Shown: in pieces, positions 9,889 through 19,617 of the stretch
Numbering within the stretch: position 1 is the stretch's first letter
How the letters are laid out: each line of letters begins with the position of its first letter
DNA from: Thermodesulfovibrio sp.
GTDB lineage: Bacteria > Nitrospirota > Thermodesulfovibrionia > Thermodesulfovibrionales > Thermodesulfovibrionaceae
Reading direction: 5' to 3'
Assembly (NCBI GenBank): GCA_020725335.1
Contig: DYFF01000021.1
Coordinates: 1 to 64,000, forward strand
Length of the DNA: 64,000 nucleotides
Notes under the pieces: generated by a model
Told to the model about the DNA's origin: nothing
Databases searched by the model: none
What the model saw: the letters and a program-made list of their open reading frames with translations, nothing else
Position numbers and translations under genes: made by a program

Positions 9889-11937
9889 TTACTCCTCCAA
9901 TTTTTCAATTTTACAGTAAAAACTTCTTCCAGAAGGAGTACAGGTTATTGGATCTCTCTCAAAATCATCCGTAAGAGAATTCAAATTCCAGTTGTTAGAT
10001 TCCTCACCCCAGCCCCACCCTATTCTTATAACTCCCTCTGAGATAACATCTGAAATTCTTGTCTTCATTTCAACCTTTCCTCTTGGAGTAGAAATTCTTA
10101 CCATATCTCCATTGCTTAAATTTAAGCTTTGAGCATCTGAGGGGTTAATATCAACAAAGGGTTCTCTATCCATTTTTCTTAGTTCCTCAACGTTTCTGAA
10201 CTGAGTATGAGTGTAACAGTTTACTCTCTCTCCACTTATACCAATGAATTTATAGGCTTTATCTCCAGAGAAACTTATGACATTATCAGGAAAACCATTG
10301 ATAAATGGTATCGGATCAAAATCAGTATCGGCAAGTCTTTCTGAGAATATCTCAACCTTCTTTGAGGGTGTTTTAAAGCCTTCACTTTCATATTTTCTGA
10401 ATCTTGGCTTTTCATACCATATCCCCTTAGGATTTTCTTTAAGTTTCTCAACTGTCAATCCCGTTGGCTCAAGCTGAAAGTTTAGTGCATCTTCTACTGT
10501 CTCCCATGGGAAATAATATTTGAGTCCAAAAGCATTAGCAAGTTCAAAAATTATCTCAATATCTCCTTTGCTCTCTCCAAGAGGTTCAATAACTTTCTGT
10601 TGAAGCATTATAAAGCAATTTCTTATATAAGCTCTGTTTATTTGCGTTTTTTCAAAACAGCTACAAGCAGGTAGTATTACATGGGCGTATTCTGAAGTCT
10701 TATTTTTAAACATGTCAATCATTACAAGACAGTCAAGTCTCTCAAGGGCATTTCTCACTCTTTTGGAATCCATCATTGTCACAGCGGGATTTCCTGACTG
10801 GACAAAAAGCATCTTGACAGGATATGGTTTTTCATCAATTATGGCATCTATTAGGCAAGACTGACCATGTAATCCCCATGTAGGATGAAACTTCTCAAAG
10901 TGAGAATAGTCAAGCATTACAGAAGGAATGGAGGCAATCTTTTCCTTTAGTTGAATGTTCTTTAAAGGAATTGGCTGTGGGATAAAATCTCCACCCTCAA
11001 TATCTATATTCCCTGTAAGTGCCCTAAGAATAGATAAAGCACGGGTAGTCTGAAAAACCTGAGTTTGCATATCAATGCCATTTCCGTCAATAATACAAGC
11101 TGGCTTTGTCTTCGAATATAATCTTGCTGCATTTTTAATATCTTCTACTTTTATCCATGTCCGTTCAGCTAAGTCAGATATATCTAATCCTGCAAGAGAT
11201 TTTTCAAGTGCATCAAATCCAAGGCAATGTTTATCAATAAAATCCCTATCATAAAGACATTCATCTAAAACTGTTTTTATCATTGCCATGGCAAGAGCTC
11301 CATCATGGGCTGGCTTTACTCTGAGCCAAATATCTGCTATTTCTGCAAAATAGGTCTTTACAGGATCTACAACAATAATCTTTGCTCCTCTTTCTTTTGC
11401 ATGGATAATTGCTTCTGCAGCCCCTGGAGCTGTATTTCTATCATTTTTACCCCAAATTAAAATACATTTAGAATCCTTAATCTGCGGTATTGTAATAGCT
11501 CCATAAGTATAGGTATGAGCGATTTCTCTTGCTACAAAACATACAGAACCATTACCAATGGCATTCGGCGAACCAAGACTACTCATGAGTCTTACCGCAT
11601 AATCCCAAGGAGTTCCCCAATCTGCTGCCATTCCTCTTAGAAGAGCTATAGACTGAGTAGCATAATTGGTTTTTGTCTTTTCTACCCTATCTGCTATAAA
11701 ATCTAAAGCTTCCTGCCAGGATACTTCTTTAAAGTCATCCTTCAAATTTTTCCTCAAAAGCGGTTTTCTTAGTCTATGTTTTGAATAGATAATGTTATTA
11801 GCATTTAAAAGTTTAGGGCAAACAATACTTTTCTCAAAAGGTGTGATTCTTCTTGCTGATTTAAATTCACCAGCTACAACTTCTACTTCTACAGGACAGC
11901 AGGCAGAACAGAGTCTGCAGACTGTTATCAATTTCAC
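9889..11937 (-). CDS. Molybdopterin-dependent oxidoreductase (CISM/DMSO reductase superfamily), cytoplasmic, orphan
   Basis: 682 aa; N-terminal [12 protein letters not shown]...CPKLL 4Fe-4S motif, [12 protein letters not shown] and GNGIDMQTQ cofactor-binding motifs, C-terminal molydopterin-binding domain; no Tat signal. Confidence 0.85.
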   Translation of the reverse strand: MKLITVCRLCSACCPVEVEVVAGEFKSARRITPFEKSIVCPKLLNANNIIYSKHRLRKPLLRKNLKDDFKEVSWQEALDFIADRVEKTKTNYATQSIALLRGMAADWGTPWDYAVRLMSSLGSPNAIGNGSVCFVAREIAHTYTYGAITIPQIKDSKCILIWGKNDRNTAPGAAEAIIHAKERGAKIIVVDPVKTYFAEIADIWLRVKPAHDGALAMAMIKTVLDECLYDRDFIDKHCLGFDALEKSLAGLDISDLAERTWIKVEDIKNAARLYSKTKPACIIDGNGIDMQTQVFQTTRALSILRALTGNIDIEGGDFIPQPIPLKNIQLKEKIASIPSVMLDYSHFEKFHPTWGLHGQSCLIDAIIDEKPYPVKMLFVQSGNPAVTMMDSKRVRNALERLDCLVMIDMFKNKTSEYAHVILPACSCFEKTQINRAYIRNCFIMLQQKVIEPLGESKGDIEIIFELANAFGLKYYFPWETVEDALNFQLEPTGLTVEKLKENPKGIWYEKPRFRKYESEGFKTPSKKVEIFSERLADTDFDPIPFINGFPDNVISFSGDKAYKFIGISGERVNCYTHTQFRNVEELRKMDREPFVDINPSDAQSLNLSNGDMVRISTPRGKVEMKTRISDVISEGVIRIGWGWGEESNNWNLNSLTDDFERDPITCTPSGRSFYCKIEKLEE

Positions 11938-11952
11938 TTACTACCTCCTTAA

Positions 11953-12891
11953 TTATCTAATTCCTTTTACATAAAGGCTTCTTATTAATTCTGAATGGTT
12001 TCTGTGATTTCTTATTTTCCATTTTATAATTCCCTTATCAATAACTTTCCATGAGGGAGTTATGAAATTTCCAAATCCTTCGAGGAGTTTTATTAAATTG
12101 TCCTGTCCATATCCACTAAACTGTCCTTCTGCCTTTCCACCCATCCAGTGTTCAATTTTAGCAACCTCTTCAGACCATGAATATGGATCAGATATAAGAA
12201 TTTGAGAACCTAAATAGGTTGATACCCTGTTCATCTCTTGTAGATGCTTTAGTGGATAAGGAACCTTATCAATTATATTAAGAGAAGCAGTCTTAGTAAA
12301 AATACCTTGTGGAAATGGCAGATGGAGAGCATCGGCAATAAGGAATTCAACTTTATTTGTATCAAATTTGTCAAAAAATTTAATAGTAACAGATTTTGAT
12401 AGAATGCCTTCCTCAGTAAGTTCAAAATTTATTTCTCTCTTTTTCATTAATTCCCTCGCGGTTTTAATAAAAGCAAAAGAAAGGTCTATGCCGATTGATA
12501 AATCACTCTTTCCTGCCATCTCAAAGGTAAATCTTCCAACTGCACAACCAATATCAAGGGCAATTCCTTTACTATTCTTCATTATATTTGACCACTCTAA
12601 ATAGGCAGGTAGCCACTCTTTGTCATTTAAAAAATCCCCGTAGTGACTCCAAAGATATGAAGACACTACTTTTGGATTTTCATATTTATTGTTTATATCA
12701 GGTTGTATTTGAAAATTAGGCATTAAAACCGCTATTCCCTCTTCAATTCTGTATTTTGCACCACATTTTTTACAGCTTAATATTCCAAAAATTATGTCTT
12801 CGTCTTCAATTTCATCTATATATAGTTCTAAAGGAATCTCGTCAGGTAGACATGCTGGACATATGAGAATATCTTTGAGTATTCTTTTCAT
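11953..12891 (-). CDS. SAM-dependent class I methyltransferase with N-terminal Trm112-like zinc ribbon
   Basis: CPAC...CKKCGAKYRIEEGIAVLMP Trm112-like N-terminus; GIALDIGCAVGRFTFEMA SAM-binding motif I. Confidence 0.8.
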   Translation of the reverse strand: MKRILKDILICPACLPDEIPLELYIDEIEDEDIIFGILSCKKCGAKYRIEEGIAVLMPNFQIQPDINNKYENPKVVSSYLWSHYGDFLNDKEWLPAYLEWSNIMKNSKGIALDIGCAVGRFTFEMAGKSDLSIGIDLSFAFIKTARELMKKREINFELTEEGILSKSVTIKFFDKFDTNKVEFLIADALHLPFPQGIFTKTASLNIIDKVPYPLKHLQEMNRVSTYLGSQILISDPYSWSEEVAKIEHWMGGKAEGQFSGYGQDNLIKLLEGFGNFITPSWKVIDKGIIKWKIRNHRNHSELIRSLYVKGIR

Positions 12892-13192
12892 AACCCCTCC
12901 ATTTTTATAATGATTTTAATTATAAAAAATAAGATAGTGACAATCAAAGTTTTATTTACTAATACGTTTTGCTTGCTTAAAAATCTATAGATAAGCATAC
13001 CAGAAAATTTCTCTAACTTTACAATTATTACAAGAAGATTTTCTTACCCACTCTTTTGGTAAAAATTTATAAAGAACAATTGAAATAATAAATAATAAAT
13101 TGTTATTATTGAGAAGTAAAAGATTCTTACTTTCTATATCTTCAGAAGTATTTATGTCGGTTTGTCTCACGTTTTAATTAGTTTGAGGAAAG

Positions 13193-13255
13193 AGGAAAAG
13201 CCGCCTGCTGGGTTAGCCTCTTTTCCTTATTTGGCGGGATAAAAAATAGCCCAGC
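13193..13255 (+). promoter_or_regulatory. Possible structured 5' leader RNA with pseudoknot potential
   Basis: Complementary segments: AGGAAAAG (13193-13200)/CTTTTCCT (13220-13227); CCGCC (13201-13205)/GGCGG (13233-13237); GCTGGGTTA (13207-13215)/TAGCCCAGC (13247-13255). Lies directly upstream of the 13294 ORF. Confidence 0.4.
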
Positions 13256-13293
13256 CAGAGACACTCTTTAAGTCCCTGTTCTATGGAGGGTTT

Positions 13294-13509
13294 ATGCATG
13301 AGAAACAAGGTGTATCTGTAGACATGGTGTCTATGATGGCTTATCTTCCTGAAATTGTTGAGTGCATTCATGAGCCTTCAGGTGACTTAAAAAGATGTAA
13401 AGGTTGTCAGTTTAAAAAAGAATGCACAATTGTCTCTGCAGTAGGATTTATTATCAGTAGATTCATAAATGGAGAGAGAGTAGTAGTAGGCTCAGAGAAG
13501 TTAAATTAA
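13294..13509 (+). CDS. Small Cys-rich hypothetical protein
   Basis: 71 aa, RCKGCQFKKEC motif; GGAGG Shine-Dalgarno upstream; followed immediately by a strong terminator. Confidence 0.6.
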   Translation: MHEKQGVSVDMVSMMAYLPEIVECIHEPSGDLKRCKGCQFKKECTIVSAVGFIISRFINGERVVVGSEKLN

Positions 13510-13512
13510 TAA

Positions 13513-13545
13513 GATAGGGGCTCAGTTAGAGCCCCTATCCTTTTC
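13513..13545 (+). terminator. Rho-independent terminator
   Basis: GATAGGGGCTC-AGTTA-GAGCCCCTATC followed by CTTTTCTTT. Confidence 0.9.
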
Positions 13546-13574
13546 TTTATTATAATATCCTTCCAAATATGCTA

Positions 13575-14090
13575 TTAAAATTTATATGTAAAACTCATTC
13601 CTATCATATGAAGAGCTGATTTATAAGTTCCATTCGCAGCTGTTTGGGGAGTTAATATACCATCTAATGGATTATCATCAATTGAATTGTTCTTTTTTCT
13701 ATTCTGCAATTTCTGATAGGCATAGGCTATATCAAAATTAAAATTTTTCTTTTTATAGGAAATGCCTGTAGTAAAAAGATGGGTATTGGCATCTGGAATG
13801 GTAGGTTCAAAGGTATAATCTGGAATAGGATTACCACTGTATAAATAACCTGCGAGTATTGACAGAGAATCTGTTAGTTTGTATTTTGCTCCAAAAAGAA
13901 ATGAATAGGTATCCTTCCAATTCTTAGGAGTTACTAAAGTTGTATATCCTAACACTGGTTGATCTAAATTTAATTTCAATTCTTTGTAAGAAGACCAACC
14001 TTCCCATCTTACTGCCACTTCAAAAGTTAGAGGCTCAAATCCTTTATAGTAAACTCCAAGATGTGCTGACTTTATCAGCTGAAAATTGAA
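13575..14090 (-). pseudogene. FadL/OMPP1-type outer membrane protein, C-terminal remnant
   Basis: QLIKSAHLGVYYKGFEPLTFEVAVRWEGWSSYKELKLNLDQPV...YSFLFGAKYKLTDSLSILAGYLYSGNPIPDYTFEPTIPDANTHLFTTGISYKKKNFNFDIAYAYQ...SFTYKF; barrel C-terminus ending in F. The N-terminal half is absent and no start is found upstream. Confidence 0.65.
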
Positions 14091-14194
14091 ACTTATTGAA
14101 AATAATATATTTTTTAAATAAATGAAAAAATTGTTGCCTCTACATGGCAGTTATAATAGAATTGTGTCTATTAAATAGATATTTATGTTTTACA

Positions 14195-14562
14195 GGTAAG
14201 CATGAAAGACAAAGATAATATACCAAAAAGAAACATAAAAATTAAACAGGAGGAGGCATATGAGAAGATGAAAGAAATGGTTTTATAAGGCATACTTAAT
14301 GAGATATCAAAGATTGACTCAAATGAAGGGCTACAGTTTATAACTGCTTTAATTTTAAATGAGTTTATGAAAACAGAAAGAGAGATACGACTAAGAGATA
14401 GCATTGATAACAAAGCCCGTGAACTATTATGAAATGCAGCCGTCTTGCTTTCTTGGTTCTTTAGGTTTGTCAGTTCCAAGAGGCAGAAAAGGAGAGTTTC
14501 GTCCTTCAATTTTACCTGACAGATGGGAAAAAGCAGATGAGAGTTTTATTGCAAAGTGATCC
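14195..14562 (+). mobile_element. Degenerate IS256-family transposase N-terminal fragment
   Basis: Plus strand: EAYEKMKEMVL*GILNEISKIDSNEGLQFITALILNEFMKTEREIRLRDSIDNKARELL* followed by GSLGLSVPRGRKGEFRPSILPDRWEKADESFIAK*; the VPRxRxGxFxPxILPxRWxxADES pattern is IS256-like. Contains stops and ends abruptly. Confidence 0.65.
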
Positions 14563-14649
14563 ATTACCCCTTAATGGCGGGTATATTTCTTATCTTTTTC
14601 AGGGGCTTGACTTTTTTGATAATCTGTTTTTTAATAAATAACAATTAAA

Positions 14650-15897
14650 ATGCTCAATTGGGACTGGGATACAAAGGAAAAAATAATCTGTGATATTAAT
14701 GAATTGAAAGAAAAATTTCCAGTTGTAAATGAATTTGTTCTCAGTGCCGACAGAGAAAAAATCTCAATTCTTGTTGAAATTGAATATAAAAAAGTAACAC
14801 CATGTATAAATGGAAAATTATGGGAAAATGTCTTCGAAAGAGTTTGTTACCCTCAATTTTCTCAAAATGGAAATCTAATATGTCTTGTGCTTCAGAATTA
14901 TGAATGGACATTGGCTAATAATGACTCTCTTATAGAAGAAACTTTTGATTATGCATGGAATCTTAAAACTGACATAAATGGAAAAAGTATTGCCTTCAAC
15001 ATAAAAAAAGGAGACTCCTACGGTGTTTGTTTAGATGGCAATGTATGGAATAATCTTTTTTTTGATGCGCGTGACCTTTTTTTATCTCCTGATGGCAAAA
15101 CTGCTGCTTCCTATGTAAAGATAAAAAATCCTCCTTTACTTGATATTTTTAGCTCTAAAGAAGGTATATGGACAGTAGGGATAAATGGTTCTACGTGGGA
15201 CAAAAGCTTCATATCAGTTTATGGTCTTTGTTTTAGTCCTGATAGTAAAAAGGTTACAGCTACTGTTAGACTAAGCCAACAAGAATTTACGGTAGCAGTG
15301 GATGGAATATTATGGAATGAAACTTTTTTAAATGCGTGGGAACCAATATTCATAAATGATAATGATGTTGCTGTTGCGGTAAAAGTAGAAAATGGATGGA
15401 CACTTGCAATAAACGGTAAACCTTTGTGGAAAATTTTTAATCAATTATGGCATCAAAAAGTTAGTCCCGATGGAAAAATTGCAGCAGTTGTTTCTACAGA
15501 ATTCGGAAAATGGACAGTTGCTATAGACGGAAAACCTTGGAAAAAAACTTTTTCTCAGGCTGTTTTACCACCATTTTTTAGTCCCGACGGTAAAAAAGTA
15601 GCTGCTCTTATTAGAGAAAATAATCTTTGGACAGTTGCCATAGATGGGAAACCTTGGGATATCGGATTTGATAGAATCTGGTCACCACAATTCAGCCCAG
15701 ATGGTAGTCATTGCATAGCAAAAGCTGAAAAAGACGGAGTTTATTTTATTGTATTGGATGGCAAAATAGGAAAAGATGTATTTGATATGTTATGGGAACC
15801 TCAATTCAGTCCAGATGGAAATAAAATAGTTATAGGGTGCATTAAAAATGGGAAATATATAAGAAAAGTTCTTACCCTCAGTGAGGTATTAAGATAA
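14650..15897 (+). CDS. tmcD: TmcD-like electron transfer complex subunit (WD40-like beta-propeller)
   Basis: 415 aa of repeating WTVAIDGKPW...F...W.PQFSPDGKKVA units; directly upstream of TmcC/TmcB-like genes. Confidence 0.75.
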   Translation: MLNWDWDTKEKIICDINELKEKFPVVNEFVLSADREKISILVEIEYKKVTPCINGKLWENVFERVCYPQFSQNGNLICLVLQNYEWTLANNDSLIEETFDYAWNLKTDINGKSIAFNIKKGDSYGVCLDGNVWNNLFFDARDLFLSPDGKTAASYVKIKNPPLLDIFSSKEGIWTVGINGSTWDKSFISVYGLCFSPDSKKVTATVRLSQQEFTVAVDGILWNETFLNAWEPIFINDNDVAVAVKVENGWTLAINGKPLWKIFNQLWHQKVSPDGKIAAVVSTEFGKWTVAIDGKPWKKTFSQAVLPPFFSPDGKKVAALIRENNLWTVAIDGKPWDIGFDRIWSPQFSPDGSHCIAKAEKDGVYFIVLDGKIGKDVFDMLWEPQFSPDGNKIVIGCIKNGKYIRKVLTLSEVLR

Positions 15898-16574
15898 TGG
15901 AGCAGTTTTTTCTTGATCCATCAATTTATACCCTTGCTCGGGGACCCCTTGTCTGGCTTGCCTTTTTAGTATTCCTTATCGGAATGTTTTATCGCGTCTT
16001 CACTACATTAAAAATGGCTAAAAAAGAAAAAGTTATATATCCCTATTTGAACTTAAAATACACTTTACGTTCAATTTTTCGCTGGCTAATGCCTTTTGGA
16101 AGTATAAGTATGAGAAAACATCCTTGGTTTACAGCTGTAACATTTGTATTTCATATATGCCTAATTGCTACACCCCTATTTTTAACAGGACACATTGAAC
16201 TTTGGCACGAATCCTGGAGAATTAGCTGGTGGGCTCTTCCCGTCTCATTAGCTGATGCAATGACTGTTATCGTTATTCTTTGTTCCATTCTGCTAATTTT
16301 TAGAAGGCTATATCAACAGGATATTAAATTTCTAACCTCTTTTTCAGATTACATAGTCATCATCTTAGTAGCTCTACCCTTTATTACAGGATTTCTTGCT
16401 CATCACGAGCTTTTACTTGAATATAAAATTATGTTGACAATCCATATGATTAGTGGTGAAATAATGCTTATCGCAATTCCCTTTACAAGACTAAGTCATA
16501 TGTTTATGTTCTTTCTTACAAGAGCACATACAGGAAGTGAGTTTGGAGCTGTAAGACATTCAAGAGATTATTGA
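15897..16574 (+). CDS. tmcC: TmcC/HmcE-like membrane cytochrome b (NarI-type)
   Basis: Multi-TM with conserved His; overlaps preceding and following genes. Confidence 0.75.
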   Translation: MEQFFLDPSIYTLARGPLVWLAFLVFLIGMFYRVFTTLKMAKKEKVIYPYLNLKYTLRSIFRWLMPFGSISMRKHPWFTAVTFVFHICLIATPLFLTGHIELWHESWRISWWALPVSLADAMTVIVILCSILLIFRRLYQQDIKFLTSFSDYIVIILVALPFITGFLAHHELLLEYKIMLTIHMISGEIMLIAIPFTRLSHMFMFFLTRAHTGSEFGAVRHSRDY

Positions 16575-17908
16575 GGGGTAACATGGAATTTAAAAGGAAG
16601 CCTGTTACAGACATAGGGATTGACGAGACATTAAACAGAGTTGATGAAGCAAAGATAAAAAAAGCAATTGACTGGGTATTAAACAAAGAGACTTCTGCAA
16701 GGCTCAAAGTCTTTGTGGAAACCTGTATGAGATGCGGAATGTGCACTACTTCCTGTCATCACTATTTAGGACATAATAATGATCCTACCTATGCACCTGC
16801 AGCTAAGGTAAAGCAAACAATTTGGGATATTCTAAACAAAAAGGGAAATGTGAGCAAAGAAGATATAAAGAAATATGCAAGAATTACCTTTACTGAATGT
16901 AATCTCTGCCGTCGTTGTGTGCAATTCTGTCCGTTCGGCATAGACATTGCCTATCTTATAGCTCTTGTAAGAAGAATGTGCTGCCTCATTGGTGTAGTGC
17001 CTCAATACATCTATGATCAAGTTTTAAGTCATATGCAGACAACCAATATGCTATGGTTTAGACAGGATGAATGGCTTGATACAATTCAATGGCTTGAGGA
17101 TGAACTAAGGGCAGAGATAAAAAATGGGAAAATTCCAGTTGGTAAAAAAGACGCCGAAGTTCTCTATCTTGCCCACGGACTTGAAGCAAAGTATATGACC
17201 GGACTTATTACCAATATGGCTAAAATAATGAATGTGGCTAAGGTTGACTGGACTTTACCTGATACAGATGGCTGGGATTATACAGTTAAAGCATTATATG
17301 CTCAAGATTTTGAAACCATGGGTAAAGTCATAAAAACACATTATGAAACAGCTTTTAGATTAAATGTAAAAAAAATCATAATAGGTGAATGTGGACATGC
17401 TTTTAGAACAGCTGTTTATGAAGGAGTTAGATATCTTGGTTGGCAAGAACCGCCTATTCCCTACATCCACGGTGTTCAGTTATTTTATGAACTATTGAAA
17501 GAAGGAAAAATAAAAATTGCAAAAAAAATTGAAGAACCTGTCACAATCCAAGACCCTTGTAATATCATAAGATACAGGGGTATGGGTAAAATGCTTAGAT
17601 ATATTGTTGCTCAACTCTGTGAAAATATAGTTGAGATGAGTCCTAAGGATGATCATAACTACTGCTGTTCTGCTGGTGGGGGGATGATTGATTCAGGCCC
17701 TCCATGGAAAACTGCAAGAATAGAGGGCGGCAAAGTAAAAGCTGAACAGATTAGAAACACTGGAGCAAAGATAGTCATAGCTCCCTGTCATACCTGTCAT
17801 AAAGGAATCGAAGACCTAAATATTTACTATAAACTTAACGTACACGTTAAATTTCTTGTAGATATAATTGCAGAAATTATGGAAATACCAGAAGAGATGA
17901 AGCCGTGA
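16571..17908 (+). CDS. tmcB: TmcB/HmcF-like HdrD-type Fe-S protein
   Basis: 445 aa; CMRCGMCTTSCHHY and CNLCRRCVQFCPFG 4Fe-4S motifs; CCG-type motifs (CGHAFRT, CCSAGGG, CHTCHKG). Confidence 0.82.
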   Translation: MRGNMEFKRKPVTDIGIDETLNRVDEAKIKKAIDWVLNKETSARLKVFVETCMRCGMCTTSCHHYLGHNNDPTYAPAAKVKQTIWDILNKKGNVSKEDIKKYARITFTECNLCRRCVQFCPFGIDIAYLIALVRRMCCLIGVVPQYIYDQVLSHMQTTNMLWFRQDEWLDTIQWLEDELRAEIKNGKIPVGKKDAEVLYLAHGLEAKYMTGLITNMAKIMNVAKVDWTLPDTDGWDYTVKALYAQDFETMGKVIKTHYETAFRLNVKKIIIGECGHAFRTAVYEGVRYLGWQEPPIPYIHGVQLFYELLKEGKIKIAKKIEEPVTIQDPCNIIRYRGMGKMLRYIVAQLCENIVEMSPKDDHNYCCSAGGGMIDSGPPWKTARIEGGKVKAEQIRNTGAKIVIAPCHTCHKGIEDLNIYYKLNVHVKFLVDIIAEIMEIPEEMKP

Positions 17909-19506
17909 AAAAGCTTATATTTATAGGAATTTTGCTCTGTCTTTCAGTAATAAGTGTAAAAGTTCTTTATTCTAAAAATTCTGTTACAGGTAATGAGGGA
18001 TCTTTAAAAAATAAGCATGAAAATATCGTATCCATTGCTCATATAGAGAATTTTGGAAAACTTGAATACGGAAAAGTATTATTTAAGCATCAACTCCATG
18101 TGGAAGCTATGGCTAAAATACTCAATAGAACTCAAGAAAAAACATGCAATGAATGCCACTTTAAAAATCAATATGATGAGTACTCTTTTGATTTTACAGG
18201 AGAAATAAAGAAAAAAAATTCAGAGGAATTAAAAAATGCTTATCATAGTAAATGTCTAAGTTGTCATCAAAAGTTAAGTGCTCAAGGGAAAAAAACAGGA
18301 CCTGAAATTCTATCTTGCAGAGATTGCCATAAAAAAGAATATGAGAAAAAACAAGTAAAATACTCTCTTTTTGAGTTTGACTTTGCTCTTCATGAAAAAC
18401 ATGTAAAAAAACATGAAAAAGACTGTAGTCTCTGTCACCACGCATACGACATAGATGAAAATAATAAGCAACTTGCCCTTGTCTACGAAAAAGGAAAGGA
18501 ACAAAGCTGTTACTATTGTCATGATTTAAAGAAGAAAAGAGGACCTGAACTTACAAAAATTGTTAAAGTTGCAAAAGAAAAAAATTTAAATATGGAAAAA
18601 GCTTGCCATCTATTATGTTTAAACTGCCATGTGCAAAATAAATCTCAAGGTAAAGATTCAGGCCCTATAATTTGTTCAGAATGTCATACAGGTAAATATA
18701 AAACTTTATCAGAACTTAGAGATGTTCCAAGACCAGATGTAGGTCAACCTAAAGCAGCCTTCATAAATATTGAAGAAGCAAAAATGAAAGGAGTTCCCTT
18801 CAAACACGATTTTCACGAATTAAATAACAAAACATGTAGAGTTTGTCACCATGAAACCCTAAAAGCCTGTAAAGAGTGCCATGACCTGAAAGGGAAAGAA
18901 GAAGGTGGATACGTTAATATCGCCACAGCCTATCATTCTTTAAATTCAGAAATAAGCTGTCAAGGTTGTCATAGAAAAAGCATAAACAGAAAAGAATGTT
19001 TCGGCTGTCATTACTTCATCCCTCCAGTTAAAATTGAACTTGGTAATAAAGAAACCTGCAACAAATGTCATAGTGGAAAGAAAGATGTTAAAGTTTCGAT
19101 GTCAACAAAGACAAAAAAAATCCAGAAACTACAAGAGGAAGTTCTAATTAAACACCTTGAGAAAGATTTTGAGCCAGTTAAAATGCCTCATTACAAGATG
19201 ATCCGGAAACTTAATGAAATTTCAAACCAAAGTAATTTAGCTAAATATTTTCACGGAAATGAAAATACTATTTGTAGAGGCTGTCATCATAAAAGCATAG
19301 AAAATGCAGAAGTTAACAAAGAAAAACCTCCTTTGTGTATAAGCTGTCACAGTGCTGAGTTTGGCGTTAAGGATATAGGTAGACCGAGACTGCAATCCGC
19401 CTATCACGGTATGTGTATTAGATGCCATGAAAATATGAACCTTGAAAAACCCAAAAAATGCATAGATTGCCATGAAAGAAAGGTGAAACAAAATGTACAT
19501 AATTGA
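17905..19506 (+). CDS. hmcA: HmcA-like hexadecaheme high-molecular-weight cytochrome c
   Basis: 533 aa with N-terminal signal and 16 CxxCH motifs counted by hand (CNECH, CLSCH, CRDCH, CSLCH, CYYCH, CLNCH, CSECH, CRVCH, CKECH, CQGCH, CFGCH, CNKCH, CRGCH, CISCH, CIRCH, CIDCH). Confidence 0.88.
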   Translation: MKKLIFIGILLCLSVISVKVLYSKNSVTGNEGSLKNKHENIVSIAHIENFGKLEYGKVLFKHQLHVEAMAKILNRTQEKTCNECHFKNQYDEYSFDFTGEIKKKNSEELKNAYHSKCLSCHQKLSAQGKKTGPEILSCRDCHKKEYEKKQVKYSLFEFDFALHEKHVKKHEKDCSLCHHAYDIDENNKQLALVYEKGKEQSCYYCHDLKKKRGPELTKIVKVAKEKNLNMEKACHLLCLNCHVQNKSQGKDSGPIICSECHTGKYKTLSELRDVPRPDVGQPKAAFINIEEAKMKGVPFKHDFHELNNKTCRVCHHETLKACKECHDLKGKEEGGYVNIATAYHSLNSEISCQGCHRKSINRKECFGCHYFIPPVKIELGNKETCNKCHSGKKDVKVSMSTKTKKIQKLQEEVLIKHLEKDFEPVKMPHYKMIRKLNEISNQSNLAKYFHGNENTICRGCHHKSIENAEVNKEKPPLCISCHSAEFGVKDIGRPRLQSAYHGMCIRCHENMNLEKPKKCIDCHERKVKQNVHN

Positions 19507-19609
19507 GCAACTGTTTTCAAATCACGGACTTGAGTATGTAATAGCTGTAATTTCCCTCTTCGTTTTTATTGTGCTTTTTAATATTTTTAGAGAAAAAAGA
19601 GGATATTGA
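19493..19609 (+). CDS. hmcD: HmcD-like small single-TM subunit (not in ORF track)
   Basis: ATG frame MYIIEQLFSNHGLEYVIAVISLFVFIVLFNIFREKRGY* (38 aa), one TM helix, overlapping the hmcA stop and the following gene start. Confidence 0.7.
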   Translation: MYIIEQLFSNHGLEYVIAVISLFVFIVLFNIFREKRGY

Positions 19610-19617
19610 GGGAAAAA

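Noticed and set aside
12985-13170. 61-aa minus-strand ORF before the leader RNA
   Set aside because: AT-rich intergenic region, no recognisable motif, composition like random sequence.
14183-14509. Minus-strand ORF of 108 aa
   Set aside because: The plus strand of the same region matches an IS256-type transposase; the minus ORF is a shadow.
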